Source: Leptospira selangorensis (GTDB taxonomy: Bacteria; Spirochaetota; Leptospiria; Leptospirales; Leptospiraceae). Taken from it: 64,000 nt of DNA. The stretch lies in NCBI RefSeq assembly GCF_004769405.1, contig NZ_RQES01000010.1, forward strand, positions 248,001 through 312,000, written 5' to 3'. The translations under genes and the position numbers were made by a program. The notes beneath the pieces are model-generated. The model was not told where the DNA came from. It did no database searches and saw only the letters and a program-made list of their open reading frames with translations. Numbering within the stretch: position 1 is the first letter of the stretch; the number at the start of each line of letters is the position of its first letter. Positions 37,481-46,596 of this stretch are shown here, piece by piece.

Positions 37481-38311
37481 TCATTCCAAACTCGGAACCT
37501 TACACCCTGTTAATTCATAAAATCTATTGATCGTTCCGGTTCTGGATCCCGATTTGTTTCTATTTAAGATGGTATAAATTATATAATCATTTTCAGATTT
37601 GACCAAGGCTCCTTGGAACCAAAAACTTCCTTCCCAAGAACCTGTTTTGCCATACACTCTAACAGATCTATCCGTACATTCGGACCAGAAAAGTGTATTT
37701 TCCCATTCTTCCATAATGCCCTTACTAAACCCGTAACCATTTTCAAAAATTTTGGACCAAGAAGAATGTACAGCCTTAGGAGTTAATTTGATCTTACCCC
37801 CATGTTTCAAACCCGCAAGATCGATCCACCAATCCTCCACTTTGGAATTCGATTTAGAATTTTCTAAATAACCGATCTTACGAAGAGTAAGATCCAGTTT
37901 TTCTTTTCCTAACTTAGGAAAAACTTTTTCAAAATAATCATTAGAAGAATAAAATAACGCATCTCTTAAATTCAAAAGTCTAGGAGAATTAGGAATATGT
38001 TTGTCTGCACATTCTATCTTTTCTTCCGGATCAACGATATGATTCTCGATTAAAGATAAAACCAGATACGTTTTAAAGGTAGAAGCAGGAGAATATTCCT
38101 TTTTCAGAAATTCGGATGCACCGTAAACTTTTTCAGTCCTCGATTTATCCGAACGTACCTCGGTCACAAGGATCAACTCTTCAGAGTTAGCTATTATGGT
38201 CTTTGGAGAAAAATTTTGAGAATTTAAAGGAGTTAGGAGAAAAAGAGAAGAGAGTTGAAAGAGTAAAAATCGGCCTAGAGCGGAATTCTTTTCCTCTGAA
38301 AATTGAAACAT
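37481..38311 (-). CDS. Class D beta-lactamase-like (OXA-type) penicillin-recognising enzyme
   Basis: Exported serine enzyme of 276 aa with a signal segment (about 12-28). The active-site motif is STFK (Ser77-Lys80) in PASTFK, as in OXA enzymes. The second motif is Ser122-Ser-Asn124 (FYSSND) rather than the OXA Ser-x-Val, the YGN element is not intact (GYLENS), and KTG is at 222-224 followed by a WFQGALV strand like the OXA GWFVGW. It may hydrolyse beta-lactams, or be a sensor or peptidase-like relative. The mixed motifs make the activity uncertain. Confidence 0.8.
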   Translation of the reverse strand: MFQFSEEKNSALGRFLLFQLSSLFLLTPLNSQNFSPKTIIANSEELILVTEVRSDKSRTEKVYGASEFLKKEYSPASTFKTYLVLSLIENHIVDPEEKIECADKHIPNSPRLLNLRDALFYSSNDYFEKVFPKLGKEKLDLTLRKIGYLENSKSNSKVEDWWIDLAGLKHGGKIKLTPKAVHSSWSKIFENGYGFSKGIMEEWENTLFWSECTDRSVRVYGKTGSWEGSFWFQGALVKSENDYIIYTILNRNKSGSRTGTINRFYELTGCKVPSLE

Positions 38312-38345
38312 GATCGTTTCCTATTCGAGGGGAAAAATCCGCCCA

Positions 38346-38603
38346 TCATTTCTTTAAAAATTGTTTTAAGATATTCTCACGAATCTCTTCTATTTTCACG
38401 ATTCCCCAAGCCAGAGGAACTTTGAATTTCAACGCGTTATCGCTCAGGTCTTTTTCTCCCTGTGCTTTAAGCTCGTCGAATCTCTGCTCCACCTTCTCCT
38501 TTCCATCGTTTAAGTCCGCGAGAAGTTTATCGAAAATCTCTTTCGAAGTCTGGACGGCCCCAATCCCGGCATTGATTATATCGTTTAGTTTTTGGTTGTC
38601 CAT
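38346..38603 (-). CDS. Small phasin-like helical protein
   Basis: The product is 85 aa, highly helical and soluble. An N-terminal amphipathic helix (NDIINAGIGAVQTSKEIFDKLLADL) is followed by a charged coiled segment and a C-terminal helix, resembling phasin-type granule-associated or small coiled-coil proteins. No polyhydroxyalkanoate genes are nearby, so granule binding is only a family-based suggestion. It lies 35 bp upstream of the class D-like gene on the same strand. Confidence 0.65.
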   Translation of the reverse strand: MDNQKLNDIINAGIGAVQTSKEIFDKLLADLNDGKEKVEQRFDELKAQGEKDLSDNALKFKVPLAWGIVKIEEIRENILKQFLKK

Positions 38604-38724
38604 GCCTTGCTATTCCTTTTTAACTCCATTTTTATGCACTGCACAAAAATTGCAAGAATAAAATTCCTGCTCAGGCCTTGAATCTGATTGCCAGTGCCGG
38701 ATTTAAGGCAGATCTTGGGACCCC

Positions 38725-39765
38725 ATGCGAGTTTCCATTCTACCCTTAGTATTCGTCGTTTTAGGCCTGTTATTCAGCAATTGTTCCGGGGACATCAAAG
38801 ATATCCCCTTAAAAGGCTGCTCCAAGATTTCCGGAATGCCCGGCCCGGAAGATTTAGCAATCGATAGAGATGCAGGATTATTATATATATCTTCCCACGA
38901 AAGAAGGGTTAAAGATCAGGAAGGAAAACTTTACTTTTTGGATCTGAACTCTTCTACACTCGAACCAAAACTACTGGAAACTGAATATCCTAAAAACTTC
39001 AGACCTCATGGGATGAGTCTCTTAAACCAAAACGGAAAGTACAGATTGTATGTGATCTCTCATATCACATTGTACAAAGAACATTCTATAGAAGTTTTTG
39101 AAAGAACGGAAAAACCTTCCGCAAAATCTAAGGCAGGAAAATGGAAACATATCCAAACTCTGCAAGATCCTTTGGTTACAAGCCCTAACGATCTGTCAGT
39201 TGCATCCGAAAATGAAATTTTTGTTTCTAATGATCATGGAGAAGGAGGATTTATGCTCTATCTATTCCATGATCTTTTTAGAATGAAACGTTCTGAGATC
39301 GCTTACTATGACGGAAAATCTTGGTCTTCTTTAGGAAATCCTGTCTCTTTAGGAAATGGGATCCTTTATGTAAAAAGGCCAGATGGAAAAGAAATTTTAT
39401 ACAGATCCGCTTTTAACGAAGGTACTGTTTTAAAATTCGATATCAAAAGAGAAAACGGAAAGATCGTATTAGGAGAACCTAAATCGATATTACTCGGAAG
39501 CGGACCGGACAACCTGGAAATAGACGAAAAAGGTACCATATTCACGGTTACTCACCCTTCTGTGATGAAATTCCTAAAACATGCAAGCAATGGAGAATCA
39601 CATTCTCCTACTAAAATATTTACGATTTCTCCGGACGATTCTATCAGAGAAATTTTTTCTAACTCTGGTGAATTGATCTCTGCGGGAAGTACTGCACTTT
39701 CATATAAGGAAAGGGTGTATATCGCTCAGGTATTCAACGATTTTATTTTACAATGCCAATTATAA
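38725..39765 (+). CDS. Lipoprotein with paraoxonase/SMP-30-like beta-propeller
   Basis: The product is 346 aa with a lipoprotein signal ending LLFSNC (Cys20). The mature protein has propeller features of the arylesterase/paraoxonase group: MPGPEDLAIDRDAGLLYISSH, FRPHGMSL, VTSPNDLSVASENEIFVSNDHG and SGPDNLEIDEKGTIF, where Asn and Asp residues would hold the catalytic calcium. Lactone or ester hydrolysis is the likely activity, on an outer-membrane or periplasmic surface. Substrate unknown. Confidence 0.82.
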   Translation: MRVSILPLVFVVLGLLFSNCSGDIKDIPLKGCSKISGMPGPEDLAIDRDAGLLYISSHERRVKDQEGKLYFLDLNSSTLEPKLLETEYPKNFRPHGMSLLNQNGKYRLYVISHITLYKEHSIEVFERTEKPSAKSKAGKWKHIQTLQDPLVTSPNDLSVASENEIFVSNDHGEGGFMLYLFHDLFRMKRSEIAYYDGKSWSSLGNPVSLGNGILYVKRPDGKEILYRSAFNEGTVLKFDIKRENGKIVLGEPKSILLGSGPDNLEIDEKGTIFTVTHPSVMKFLKHASNGESHSPTKIFTISPDDSIREIFSNSGELISAGSTALSYKERVYIAQVFNDFILQCQL

Positions 39766-39800
39766 GAACGTAATATTAGGATCGTTAGTCTAAGTTATAG

Positions 39801-40298
39801 ATGTCGGAAGAAATCTCAAAAACACCGAAACAATCCGCCGCGGAAACCAGGCATATCGTTATGCCTGACCACACCAACCATTACGGTACCCTTTTCGGAG
39901 GGACCTTAATGTCTTGGATAGACTTGATCGCTGTCATGGTCGCTCAAAGGCATTGTGGAAGAGAGGCTGTCACTGCGAGTGTAGATAAACTGAATTTTCT
40001 TGAACCGATCTCTTTGGGTGATCATGTGATCCTAAAAGCTTCCGCGAATTATGCGGGGAGATCTTCCTTAGAGATAGGCGTGCAAGTCTCTAAGGAGAAT
40101 CCGTATACCGGGATAGTGACTCGCGCAACTACCGCGTATCTCACATTTGTAGCATTGGATGAGAATAAGAAACCCTGTCCTATTCCTAAAATAAAACCGG
40201 AAACGGAAACAGAGATCAGAAGATACGAGAACGCGATCTTAAGACAAGAGGCAAATCGGAATCTTGTTAAAAAGATTAAGGATAACGGAAAAGTTTAA
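39801..40298 (+). CDS. Acyl-CoA thioesterase, hotdog fold (YciA/BACH type)
   Basis: Hydrolyses acyl-CoA to free acid and CoA. It is 165 aa, a single hotdog domain with MPDHTNHYGTLFGGTLMSWIDLIA (about 21-44; the Asn-His and Asp positions typical of this type) and TASVDKLNFLEPISLGDHV. It fits a fatty-acid context with the ETF and acyl-CoA dehydrogenase of this window. The stop codon abuts the stop of the convergent glycosyltransferase gene (TAATTA). Confidence 0.9.
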   Translation: MSEEISKTPKQSAAETRHIVMPDHTNHYGTLFGGTLMSWIDLIAVMVAQRHCGREAVTASVDKLNFLEPISLGDHVILKASANYAGRSSLEIGVQVSKENPYTGIVTRATTAYLTFVALDENKKPCPIPKIKPETETEIRRYENAILRQEANRNLVKKIKDNGKV

Positions 40299-41795
40299 TT
40301 ATCTTCTGCGATATATCTCTGCTTCTACATTTGCTACTTTTCTAAGTGTAGAAGGTTCCGCAGTAATCCTGAATTTTCTGAATTTAGAGGAATTCTCTTC
40401 TAAATAAGCCTGAACGAATTCGTTTCTTTTCTGACGGTCCGAAAATACGAATGTATCGATTGAATCCAAGGTTTGGATAAAATCTTCTTTCGGGATAGGA
40501 AGTTCTCCAGGAATAAACTCAAGAATTTTCAGATTCGGATATTCTTTTCGAATATGGAAGTACGGATCCGGAATTGCTTGTAGATACATCTTTTTAGAAC
40601 CTTTTAATTCCGGTCCCAAAACCTCATAGAATCTATCTTTTAGATCGAATTCCGGATTTCCGAATCCAATCCTTTTATAAGCATTCACTAAAATTGCTAT
40701 ATTGGAAAATACTAATATAGCTGCGATGAACTGAACCCTTCTGCTTCTGATCCTTTCAAAAAAGAATCCTCCCAAAGCGGACAAAGGAATACACAAATAC
40801 ATCACATAATAATATTCTGTGGATAAGATCAAAAAGAACAGAATGGAAACTGTCCAAGCTGAGAAAAAAAATGCCGACTTAGGTTTGTCCTTAATTTCTC
40901 CTCTTACCACCCATAACCCGTATGCAAGAGCCAGATAAAAGAATAGTCGTAATCCCGGAGATTCATATCCGCCCAATAATACTTTGATCTTCGTGATCGG
41001 AGAGAAAGACTGGAATAGGTCTTTTTTGCGTCCGAACTGTGCTCCGAACTGGTAGAAAAAAATTCCCCAGTCAGGATGGATCCAAATTCCCCAAGCGAGA
41101 ATCGGCAATGCACCACCCAACCAAAACATCCAAACCTTCCATGCTTTTGCTTGGTGGATCAATAGTAATGCAGGTACTCCGAAAATCGCGCCGAATGGAT
41201 GTGATAAAAATGAGATCCCTAAAAAAGATCCGGCTAAGAATGTTTCATATTGTTTGAGCGGAACTTCTCCTTTCCATCTTGCTTTTCTTGCAAGTACTAG
41301 TAAGGATAGAAGTGCCCAAAACAAACAGAGAGCTTCCATTCTCGCAGTCCAACCCACTCTTAAGAACAGTAGATCGGTGAATAATAGTAAGGAAGCGCCT
41401 AACCTTGCAATCGGAGAATAATCGAAAGTTTTTAGAATGAACCAGAAGATCCAAATACTCGCAACGGATAAGATTGCAGCGAATAATCTAAGAACTTCGA
41501 GGCCTTCTCCCCAAAATTTGACAACCAAACCGTTTAATAAAAAGAAAATCGGCGGCATCCAAAGTGTTTTGGTTTCCATTCCTTTTACTAAACCTTCTAG
41601 CACGTCTGTCCGGAAGAGTCCGTTCTTTGCAAAATCTAAGGAAGGAGAATAAAATAAAACTTCGTCAGGCCATACGGGTGGGAACTCCAACCCGGAGATC
41701 CTAAATATCAAAAGTGAAAGGATGGATAAAAAGAAAAGACCGATGAGTCCGTAAATTTCGGAAGATCGGTCTTCTGTGCTAGCGGGGGAACCCAT
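40299..41795 (-). CDS. Membrane glycosyltransferase, ArnT/GT39-GT83 type
   Basis: GT-C fold protein of 498 aa with about eleven membrane helices. The first extracytoplasmic loop has the acidic motif PVWPDEVLFY (Asp-Glu), typical of enzymes that take sugars from polyprenyl-phosphate donors, and a WTARMEAL motif further on. A soluble C-terminal part (about 370-498) follows. A likely target is lipid A, O-antigen or protein glycosylation. It is the second GT-C-like gene in the window. Confidence 0.8.
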   Translation of the reverse strand: MGSPASTEDRSSEIYGLIGLFFLSILSLLIFRISGLEFPPVWPDEVLFYSPSLDFAKNGLFRTDVLEGLVKGMETKTLWMPPIFFLLNGLVVKFWGEGLEVLRLFAAILSVASIWIFWFILKTFDYSPIARLGASLLLFTDLLFLRVGWTARMEALCLFWALLSLLVLARKARWKGEVPLKQYETFLAGSFLGISFLSHPFGAIFGVPALLLIHQAKAWKVWMFWLGGALPILAWGIWIHPDWGIFFYQFGAQFGRKKDLFQSFSPITKIKVLLGGYESPGLRLFFYLALAYGLWVVRGEIKDKPKSAFFFSAWTVSILFFLILSTEYYYVMYLCIPLSALGGFFFERIRSRRVQFIAAILVFSNIAILVNAYKRIGFGNPEFDLKDRFYEVLGPELKGSKKMYLQAIPDPYFHIRKEYPNLKILEFIPGELPIPKEDFIQTLDSIDTFVFSDRQKRNEFVQAYLEENSSKFRKFRITAEPSTLRKVANVEAEIYRRR

Positions 41796-41817
41796 GATAC
41801 AAAGCGCCCCCGGCTGA

Positions 41818-42195
41818 TTATTTTAAGGTAGCTAATGCTTCTTGTTCGGTTTCGTAGACTTCGAAAAGATCCAACAATTCCACAACGTCGAAAACTTTTT
41901 TAACGTTAGGAGTGATATTGCAAAGTTTAAGTTTTCGATTCTGCTTTTCTAGCTCCCGGACCATTCCAACAAAGATCCTGATTCCGGAAGAAGATATATA
42001 AGAAATATTTTGCAAGTTAATGACGATATCACCTGTTCCAGCTTGGACGTCGTCTAGAAGTTTTGCTTCTACCTCGTCCGAATGAGTGATATCCAGCCTG
42101 CCATCTAATTGAACTAGGGTATGTTTCCCTACTTTTTTCGTTTTAATTTCCAAGCTAGGCTCCGAGCGACGATCCATAAGATCAAATTCCGACAA
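41818..42195 (-). CDS. STAS-domain anti-sigma factor antagonist
   Basis: Single STAS domain of 125 aa. The phosphorylatable serine lies in ISYISSSGIRIF, with a preceding strand DIVINLQ, as in SpoIIAA-type antagonists. Such proteins release a sigma factor or another target from a kinase-type anti-sigma partner. No anti-sigma kinase is adjacent. It lies about 140 bp after the recombinase-like gene on the same strand. Confidence 0.92.
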   Translation of the reverse strand: MSEFDLMDRRSEPSLEIKTKKVGKHTLVQLDGRLDITHSDEVEAKLLDDVQAGTGDIVINLQNISYISSSGIRIFVGMVRELEKQNRKLKLCNITPNVKKVFDVVELLDLFEVYETEQEALATLK

Positions 42196-42333
42196 AGAAA
42201 ATTTCCTTTTTTAGTTACAAAAGGGGAACGGAAAGTTCGCCGTAGACTAAAATAGTGAGGAAATGGGGTTTTACAAGAATTTTTTCCCATCTCCTCTATT
42301 CTACTATAGTTGGAAAATCCTAAATTTTGAATA

Positions 42334-42918
42334 TTATGCCGCTGATCCGTTAATTTCCTCCAATGGAAATTTTTTGAGCGGGACCTGCTTCGGTTTCTGC
42401 CCTAACAAATCCTTCAAGGATTTTTGGGAAGAAAGCCCCAACTGTTCCTGGATACTATCCAGGTCCCAACCCGCCTCAATCAGGTGAGAAGCTAAACTTC
42501 TCCTTAATCTAAAAACTGAAATCGAAAGACCCGTCATTTCCTCTAGCTTAGAAAACATTTTTTGAACGGTCCTGGGGCGAAGTTTGCCAATCCTACCCGA
42601 AAACAAAAAGTCCTCTCCCTGTTTGCCCTGAGAAATAAACCATAAATCCCTTCGTAATGAATACGGAATGGAAGGATTTCTGGGGTTTAAAGTTTGGGAA
42701 TGATGGATCAATATTTTATGATGGGACCAATCCAAATCTTCCACTCTTAGGGAGACCAACTCGGAAAGTTGGAGCCCAAAAGAATACAACATTCTAAACC
42801 AAAGGTAATGGTTTTCGTGAGTTCTGGATGCGTTTAGAAGTAGCCGGATCTCTTCCTTACTTAAGGCTGGATTGTCCTCAAGCAGAGTTTTGGTTCTGCT
42901 TCTTTTCTCTTTTTTCAT
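42334..42918 (-). CDS. Catalytically degenerate tyrosine-recombinase-like protein
   Basis: The product is 194 aa and resembles only the catalytic domain of XerC/D-type recombinases; the N-terminal core-binding domain is absent. The fold landmarks are clear: SFGLQLSELVSLRVEDLDW, then SVFRLRRSLASHLIEAGWDLDSIQEQLGLSS. The catalytic set is eroded: Arg I is Gln50, the beta-hairpin Lys is not seen, His II is Phe136, Arg II (Arg139) remains, His/Trp III is Leu162, and no Tyr nucleophile follows. The reading frame is intact, suggesting a retained DNA-binding or structural role rather than a decaying pseudogene. Confidence 0.75.
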   Translation of the reverse strand: MKKEKRSRTKTLLEDNPALSKEEIRLLLNASRTHENHYLWFRMLYSFGLQLSELVSLRVEDLDWSHHKILIHHSQTLNPRNPSIPYSLRRDLWFISQGKQGEDFLFSGRIGKLRPRTVQKMFSKLEEMTGLSISVFRLRRSLASHLIEAGWDLDSIQEQLGLSSQKSLKDLLGQKPKQVPLKKFPLEEINGSAA

Positions 42919-43175
42919 TCGAATACCCTAATGTGAACATATGATTTTTTTTCTCGGAGAATGGGATTCGTGAAAATGCCTGCAAAGTAGAATTCACCAT
43001 TTCGATCGGCTAATCTGCGGAATAGTGATTACCGGGGGTTCGGAATATGGAAGGTACGGCGGAATATGGATTCCCCATTCCGCGCAAAGGGAGAAGTCTC
43101 CCGACTGTTCCCCGACTTTTCAAATCGTCATAAAATTGTTATCCGATCTTAACGATACCGGGGTTGGATACAAAT
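42919..43175. other. Structured intergenic region upstream of the hydrolase gene
   Basis: There is no supported gene here. It contains a direct repeat CGGAATATGGA (about 43041-43051 and 43060-43070) and two strong hairpins: GCGGAAT/ATTCCGC (43059-43065 and 43077-43083) and GGGAG/CTCCC (43089-43093 and 43098-43102). These would lie in the 5' untranslated region of the alpha/beta hydrolase gene if transcription starts upstream. Confidence 0.4.
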
Positions 43176-44219
43176 ATGAAATATTTCTGGAAGGCTGCCA
43201 AGTTTGCCCTTCACTGCCAATTACCCACTCCTCCTAAAGTTGCAGAAGAGGAGATCACAGTTAAAACGGATCAATTCGAAATTCCCGCAATTCTTTATAC
43301 TCCGAAAGGAAAATCCTGCGGAACCATTTTAGCAGTAAATGGATTGGCCTACCTGGGAAATAAGGACCCTAGATTCGCGGCAGTTTGTAGATCCGCAGCA
43401 GCAGTGGGATATACGGTTATTTCTCCTTTGCTTGTAGAAGTTACTCAGTTCAGAATTCGAAAAGAAACTGTTGAAAAGATAAAAGATCTGATACTTCATA
43501 TCTCTTCCGATAAAAAATATTGCCCGGACCAAAAACTGTCTTATATAGCTCCTTCTTTTTCGGGAAGTATGGGATTAATCGCTGCTTCCGATCCTGAAGT
43601 AGGAAAAAAGATCTCCTCAATTCTTACAATCGGTGCTTATTGTGATGTCCAATCCACTTTGGATTATGTGATGACTTCCGATGAGGGAGACGAGTATGGA
43701 AGGATGATCCTTCTTTATAATTTTGTAAAGTATGCTCTTAAATCCGAAAACCAAGAATTAGAATTCGCTCTTAAAGCATGTGTTCTGGACGGAAGTTTTT
43801 CCAGAGAGACATTGGAACTACCTACCGTTTTGGAAAACATCAGCGCTGAAAACAAAGAAGTATTTTTCAAACTTAGAGAAGATAAAAGTTTTAGAGAAAA
43901 AATCTGGAAAGAGATCGTAGCCAACGCAGGATCTCAAAGTTCATTTTTACAAGAACTTCAGGTAAAAGATAAACTTCATCTTTTAGATTGCCATGTTTCT
44001 ATCGTTCACGGTTTGGGAGACAATGTGGTTCCTGCAAAAGAGGCCGTGATCTTAAAAGAAAATCTTCCTCGCAAAAAATCCAAATTGGTATTAACACCTT
44101 TGATCTCTCATGGAGATGTTGGAATTTCTTTGGCTCAGTTGCCTGCGATCTACGATCTAGTGCAGGGCTTTGCATTCTTCTTTAAGAATGCAAAAGTGAA
44201 AGAAAAAAAAGCGGCTTAA
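43176..44219 (+). CDS. Alpha/beta hydrolase
   Basis: The product is about 347 aa from ATG 43176; a TTG at 43164 would add four residues. The N-terminal strands (IPAILYTPKGKSCGTILAVNGLAYLGNKDPR) lead to the nucleophile elbow around APSFSGSMG, with Ser-x-Ser-Gly-Ser in place of a strict GxSxG. The acid is probably in HGLGDNVVPAKEA and the His in LISHGDVG, so the triad is likely complete. No signal peptide. The stop is 1 bp from the convergent histidine-kinase stop. Substrate unknown; an esterase or dienelactone-hydrolase-like enzyme is likely. Confidence 0.75.
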   Translation: MKYFWKAAKFALHCQLPTPPKVAEEEITVKTDQFEIPAILYTPKGKSCGTILAVNGLAYLGNKDPRFAAVCRSAAAVGYTVISPLLVEVTQFRIRKETVEKIKDLILHISSDKKYCPDQKLSYIAPSFSGSMGLIAASDPEVGKKISSILTIGAYCDVQSTLDYVMTSDEGDEYGRMILLYNFVKYALKSENQELEFALKACVLDGSFSRETLELPTVLENISAENKEVFFKLREDKSFREKIWKEIVANAGSQSSFLQELQVKDKLHLLDCHVSIVHGLGDNVVPAKEAVILKENLPRKKSKLVLTPLISHGDVGISLAQLPAIYDLVQGFAFFFKNAKVKEKKAA

Positions 44220-44220
44220 T

Positions 44221-46596
44221 TCAAAAACTTTTCGTGTAAAAGAATTCGATCAGGTCTCGGATCTTATATGGTTTTTCGAGAAGATCATTAATCCCCAAAG
44301 CGGAAAGTTTTTCTTTAGTTTCATTTCCAAAATCTGTTCCAGAGACAAAAATTCTCAACTCCGGGCATTCTTTTTTGATCGTTTCCAAAAATTCCAAGGT
44401 TGAAAGAAATTCAAAATCCAGATCGACCACAGTTAAAACCGTAGTTGATTTGAATTTGTTTAATATTTCTCGAGCCTTTTTAGTATTATCAGCACTGATC
44501 AATCTGAATCCCAAAGATAACATTTGGTCTTGTAGGATTTCCGACAAATAAGGAGATTCTTCCACTATCAACATGATACCGGTAGAAGTTTGAGAACCTT
44601 TTCCTGTGTTTTCAACAAATCTAGAAGTTCTAGTTTTTGCTACTGGGAAAAATAATCGAATGCTAGTGCCCATTCCTAAATGAGAACTAACCTGCACCAT
44701 TCCTTCATGGTTTTGCATGATCCCGTAAACCATGGACATTCCGAGTCCACTTCCTTGGGTCTTAGTCTTTGTGCTAAAGAACGGTTCAAAGATCCTTTTT
44801 CTGGTCTCTTCGCTCATTCCTTCTCCATTATCCGAAACTTCTATACAAAGATATTCTGCAGGTTCAGAAAGTGGAAAAGATTCTCTAATATTCGCACCCT
44901 GTACTTCAAATGCACGTATGGAGATTTCTCCTCCTTCCGGAAGTGCATCTCTTGCATTCAAACAAAGATTGATAAGGACTTGCTCCAACTGAGAGTAATC
45001 TCCTACGATTGTACGAAGTCCTTCTTTACATTCTTTTCTGAATTTTATTTTTTCGGAGAATGTAGGGACTAAAAGATCTACCGTTTCATTTACCAATTGG
45101 TCGGCTAGGATTGTTTTAAATCCTCCTCCTCCCTTTCTAGCTAAAGAAAGAAGTCTACGAACTATAATTGCTCCCCTTGCGGCCGCAGCATTAATAGAAC
45201 GGGACATGTCCATAAGACTCGCAAATTTGGAAGACTCCAATTGCATTTTAGTCGCGTACCCTGAAATGATCTGAAGAATATTATTAAAATCGTGAGCGAT
45301 CCCTCCTGCCAAAGTCCCGATTGTTTCTAATTTTTTAGATTCTATTAATTGGTCTTCCAGCTTGCGACGAAGAGTATCATCCAATAGATATCCTCGTATA
45401 GAATCTATACTTCCTGATTTATTGAATGTAGCAAAATAATTTCCAGTTGTATGGATAGGTAATCCATTCTTCTCCTGAAAAAATTCTTCATGAGTTTCTA
45501 ATCTGGAGCTGATCTGTATTTTTTGTAAGAAGAAGGAATAATCATCGTAAGAAGGAAAAAGGTCCGCAAAATTTTTGAGAGAAACTTCCGTTTGTGTTTC
45601 GAAACCGAACATTTTTAGGAAAGAAGTATTGGCAGCCAGAATATTCCCGGAGCTATCAGTGATAAAGTTTGCAGAAAGATTTTCTTCGAAAAATTTTCGA
45701 TATTGTTCTCGGCTCTGTAAAAGTTTACCTTCTATCCTTCTTCTTTTTTGCAGCTCCTTTCTGGAATCGCTTGTAGCCCTACCTGTGATCAAAGCAACTA
45801 CGCATAATATCCCTAAGTTTACTAAGAAAATAAGTTCCTTATCATCTTTAAACCATTGGTAATGTTCGGAACGACCGAATAATACCGGAAATACCAAAGT
45901 GACGACCTGCACCCAAATATTTGCAGTCAAAGCCATTGTAATCCCGTATCTTAATGCGGCCCAAAGAACGAATAACGCGAATACGAACCAGTATTCTAAA
46001 GTAGGAATAATTGCACCGAAAACTCCGCAAAGTAAAAATACTGCGATAATTTCCGCGATCTTTCTCGGTTTTAGGTTTCTGAGTCTGCTTCTATCCCAGC
46101 TTGTTTCCCTATTTTCCCAAGCTCCTTCTGTTCTTGCCCAACCTTTGAGTTCCATCCAAGGGGTTGCCCATAACAGTATCGGAACTGAAACACTTAATGT
46201 ATCGAATAACGTAGCGCTCATTCCCTGCAAAGAGGATATGAGTAACTTGTCTTGAGGAAGATCTCCGAATAATACGAGACCTTCTGCCACTAAATACCCG
46301 TTACATATTGCGGCGGGGAAGGCCACCCAAAGTAAAAAACGAACAGTCTCTCTTAGATCAGGAAGCCAAACTTTTCCTTTTCGTAATTTGATGAAGAAGA
46401 GCCAGGAAATTCCCACCGCAAGTACTTCCCAGAGACAATAGATAGGATATTTATCCACATCATGAAGTCCCCAAAGGTTAGCACTGAACAATGCGTTGGC
46501 ATACATTGCGGGTAACGTGCGCGCCGGTCCCCACCAAAAACATAATATGATACCGATAGGAATAGGAAGATAAGATATGGAGATCCCTGTATCCAC
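44221..46596 (-). CDS. MASE1-PAS hybrid histidine kinase with receiver domain
   Basis: The product is 791 aa from a GTG start at 46596. The order is MASE1-like membrane sensor (about 1-275), PAS (about 300-420), HisKA with GGIAHDFNNIL (His435), HATPase (N-box EQVLINLCLNARDAL, DNGEGM) and a C-terminal receiver (Asp725 in VVDLDF, Lys in LLEKPYK). The first membrane segment seems to lie upstream: the frame continues open to 46762 and encodes YWTWILPLILFHFASKASL, but with no ATG, GTG or TTG. The true start is therefore unclear. No partner regulator is adjacent. Confidence 0.85.
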   Translation of the reverse strand: MDTGISISYLPIPIGIILCFWWGPARTLPAMYANALFSANLWGLHDVDKYPIYCLWEVLAVGISWLFFIKLRKGKVWLPDLRETVRFLLWVAFPAAICNGYLVAEGLVLFGDLPQDKLLISSLQGMSATLFDTLSVSVPILLWATPWMELKGWARTEGAWENRETSWDRSRLRNLKPRKIAEIIAVFLLCGVFGAIIPTLEYWFVFALFVLWAALRYGITMALTANIWVQVVTLVFPVLFGRSEHYQWFKDDKELIFLVNLGILCVVALITGRATSDSRKELQKRRRIEGKLLQSREQYRKFFEENLSANFITDSSGNILAANTSFLKMFGFETQTEVSLKNFADLFPSYDDYSFFLQKIQISSRLETHEEFFQEKNGLPIHTTGNYFATFNKSGSIDSIRGYLLDDTLRRKLEDQLIESKKLETIGTLAGGIAHDFNNILQIISGYATKMQLESSKFASLMDMSRSINAAAARGAIIVRRLLSLARKGGGGFKTILADQLVNETVDLLVPTFSEKIKFRKECKEGLRTIVGDYSQLEQVLINLCLNARDALPEGGEISIRAFEVQGANIRESFPLSEPAEYLCIEVSDNGEGMSEETRKRIFEPFFSTKTKTQGSGLGMSMVYGIMQNHEGMVQVSSHLGMGTSIRLFFPVAKTRTSRFVENTGKGSQTSTGIMLIVEESPYLSEILQDQMLSLGFRLISADNTKKAREILNKFKSTTVLTVVDLDFEFLSTLEFLETIKKECPELRIFVSGTDFGNETKEKLSALGINDLLEKPYKIRDLIEFFYTKSF

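Noticed and set aside
42334..42918. Evidence for an integrase of a mobile element
   Set aside because: Catalytic residues are missing, the gene is short, and no attachment repeats, cargo or tRNA target are seen nearby.
43025..43237. 70-codon frame overlapping the hydrolase start
   Set aside because: It is in another frame, crosses the hairpins and has no recognisable content.
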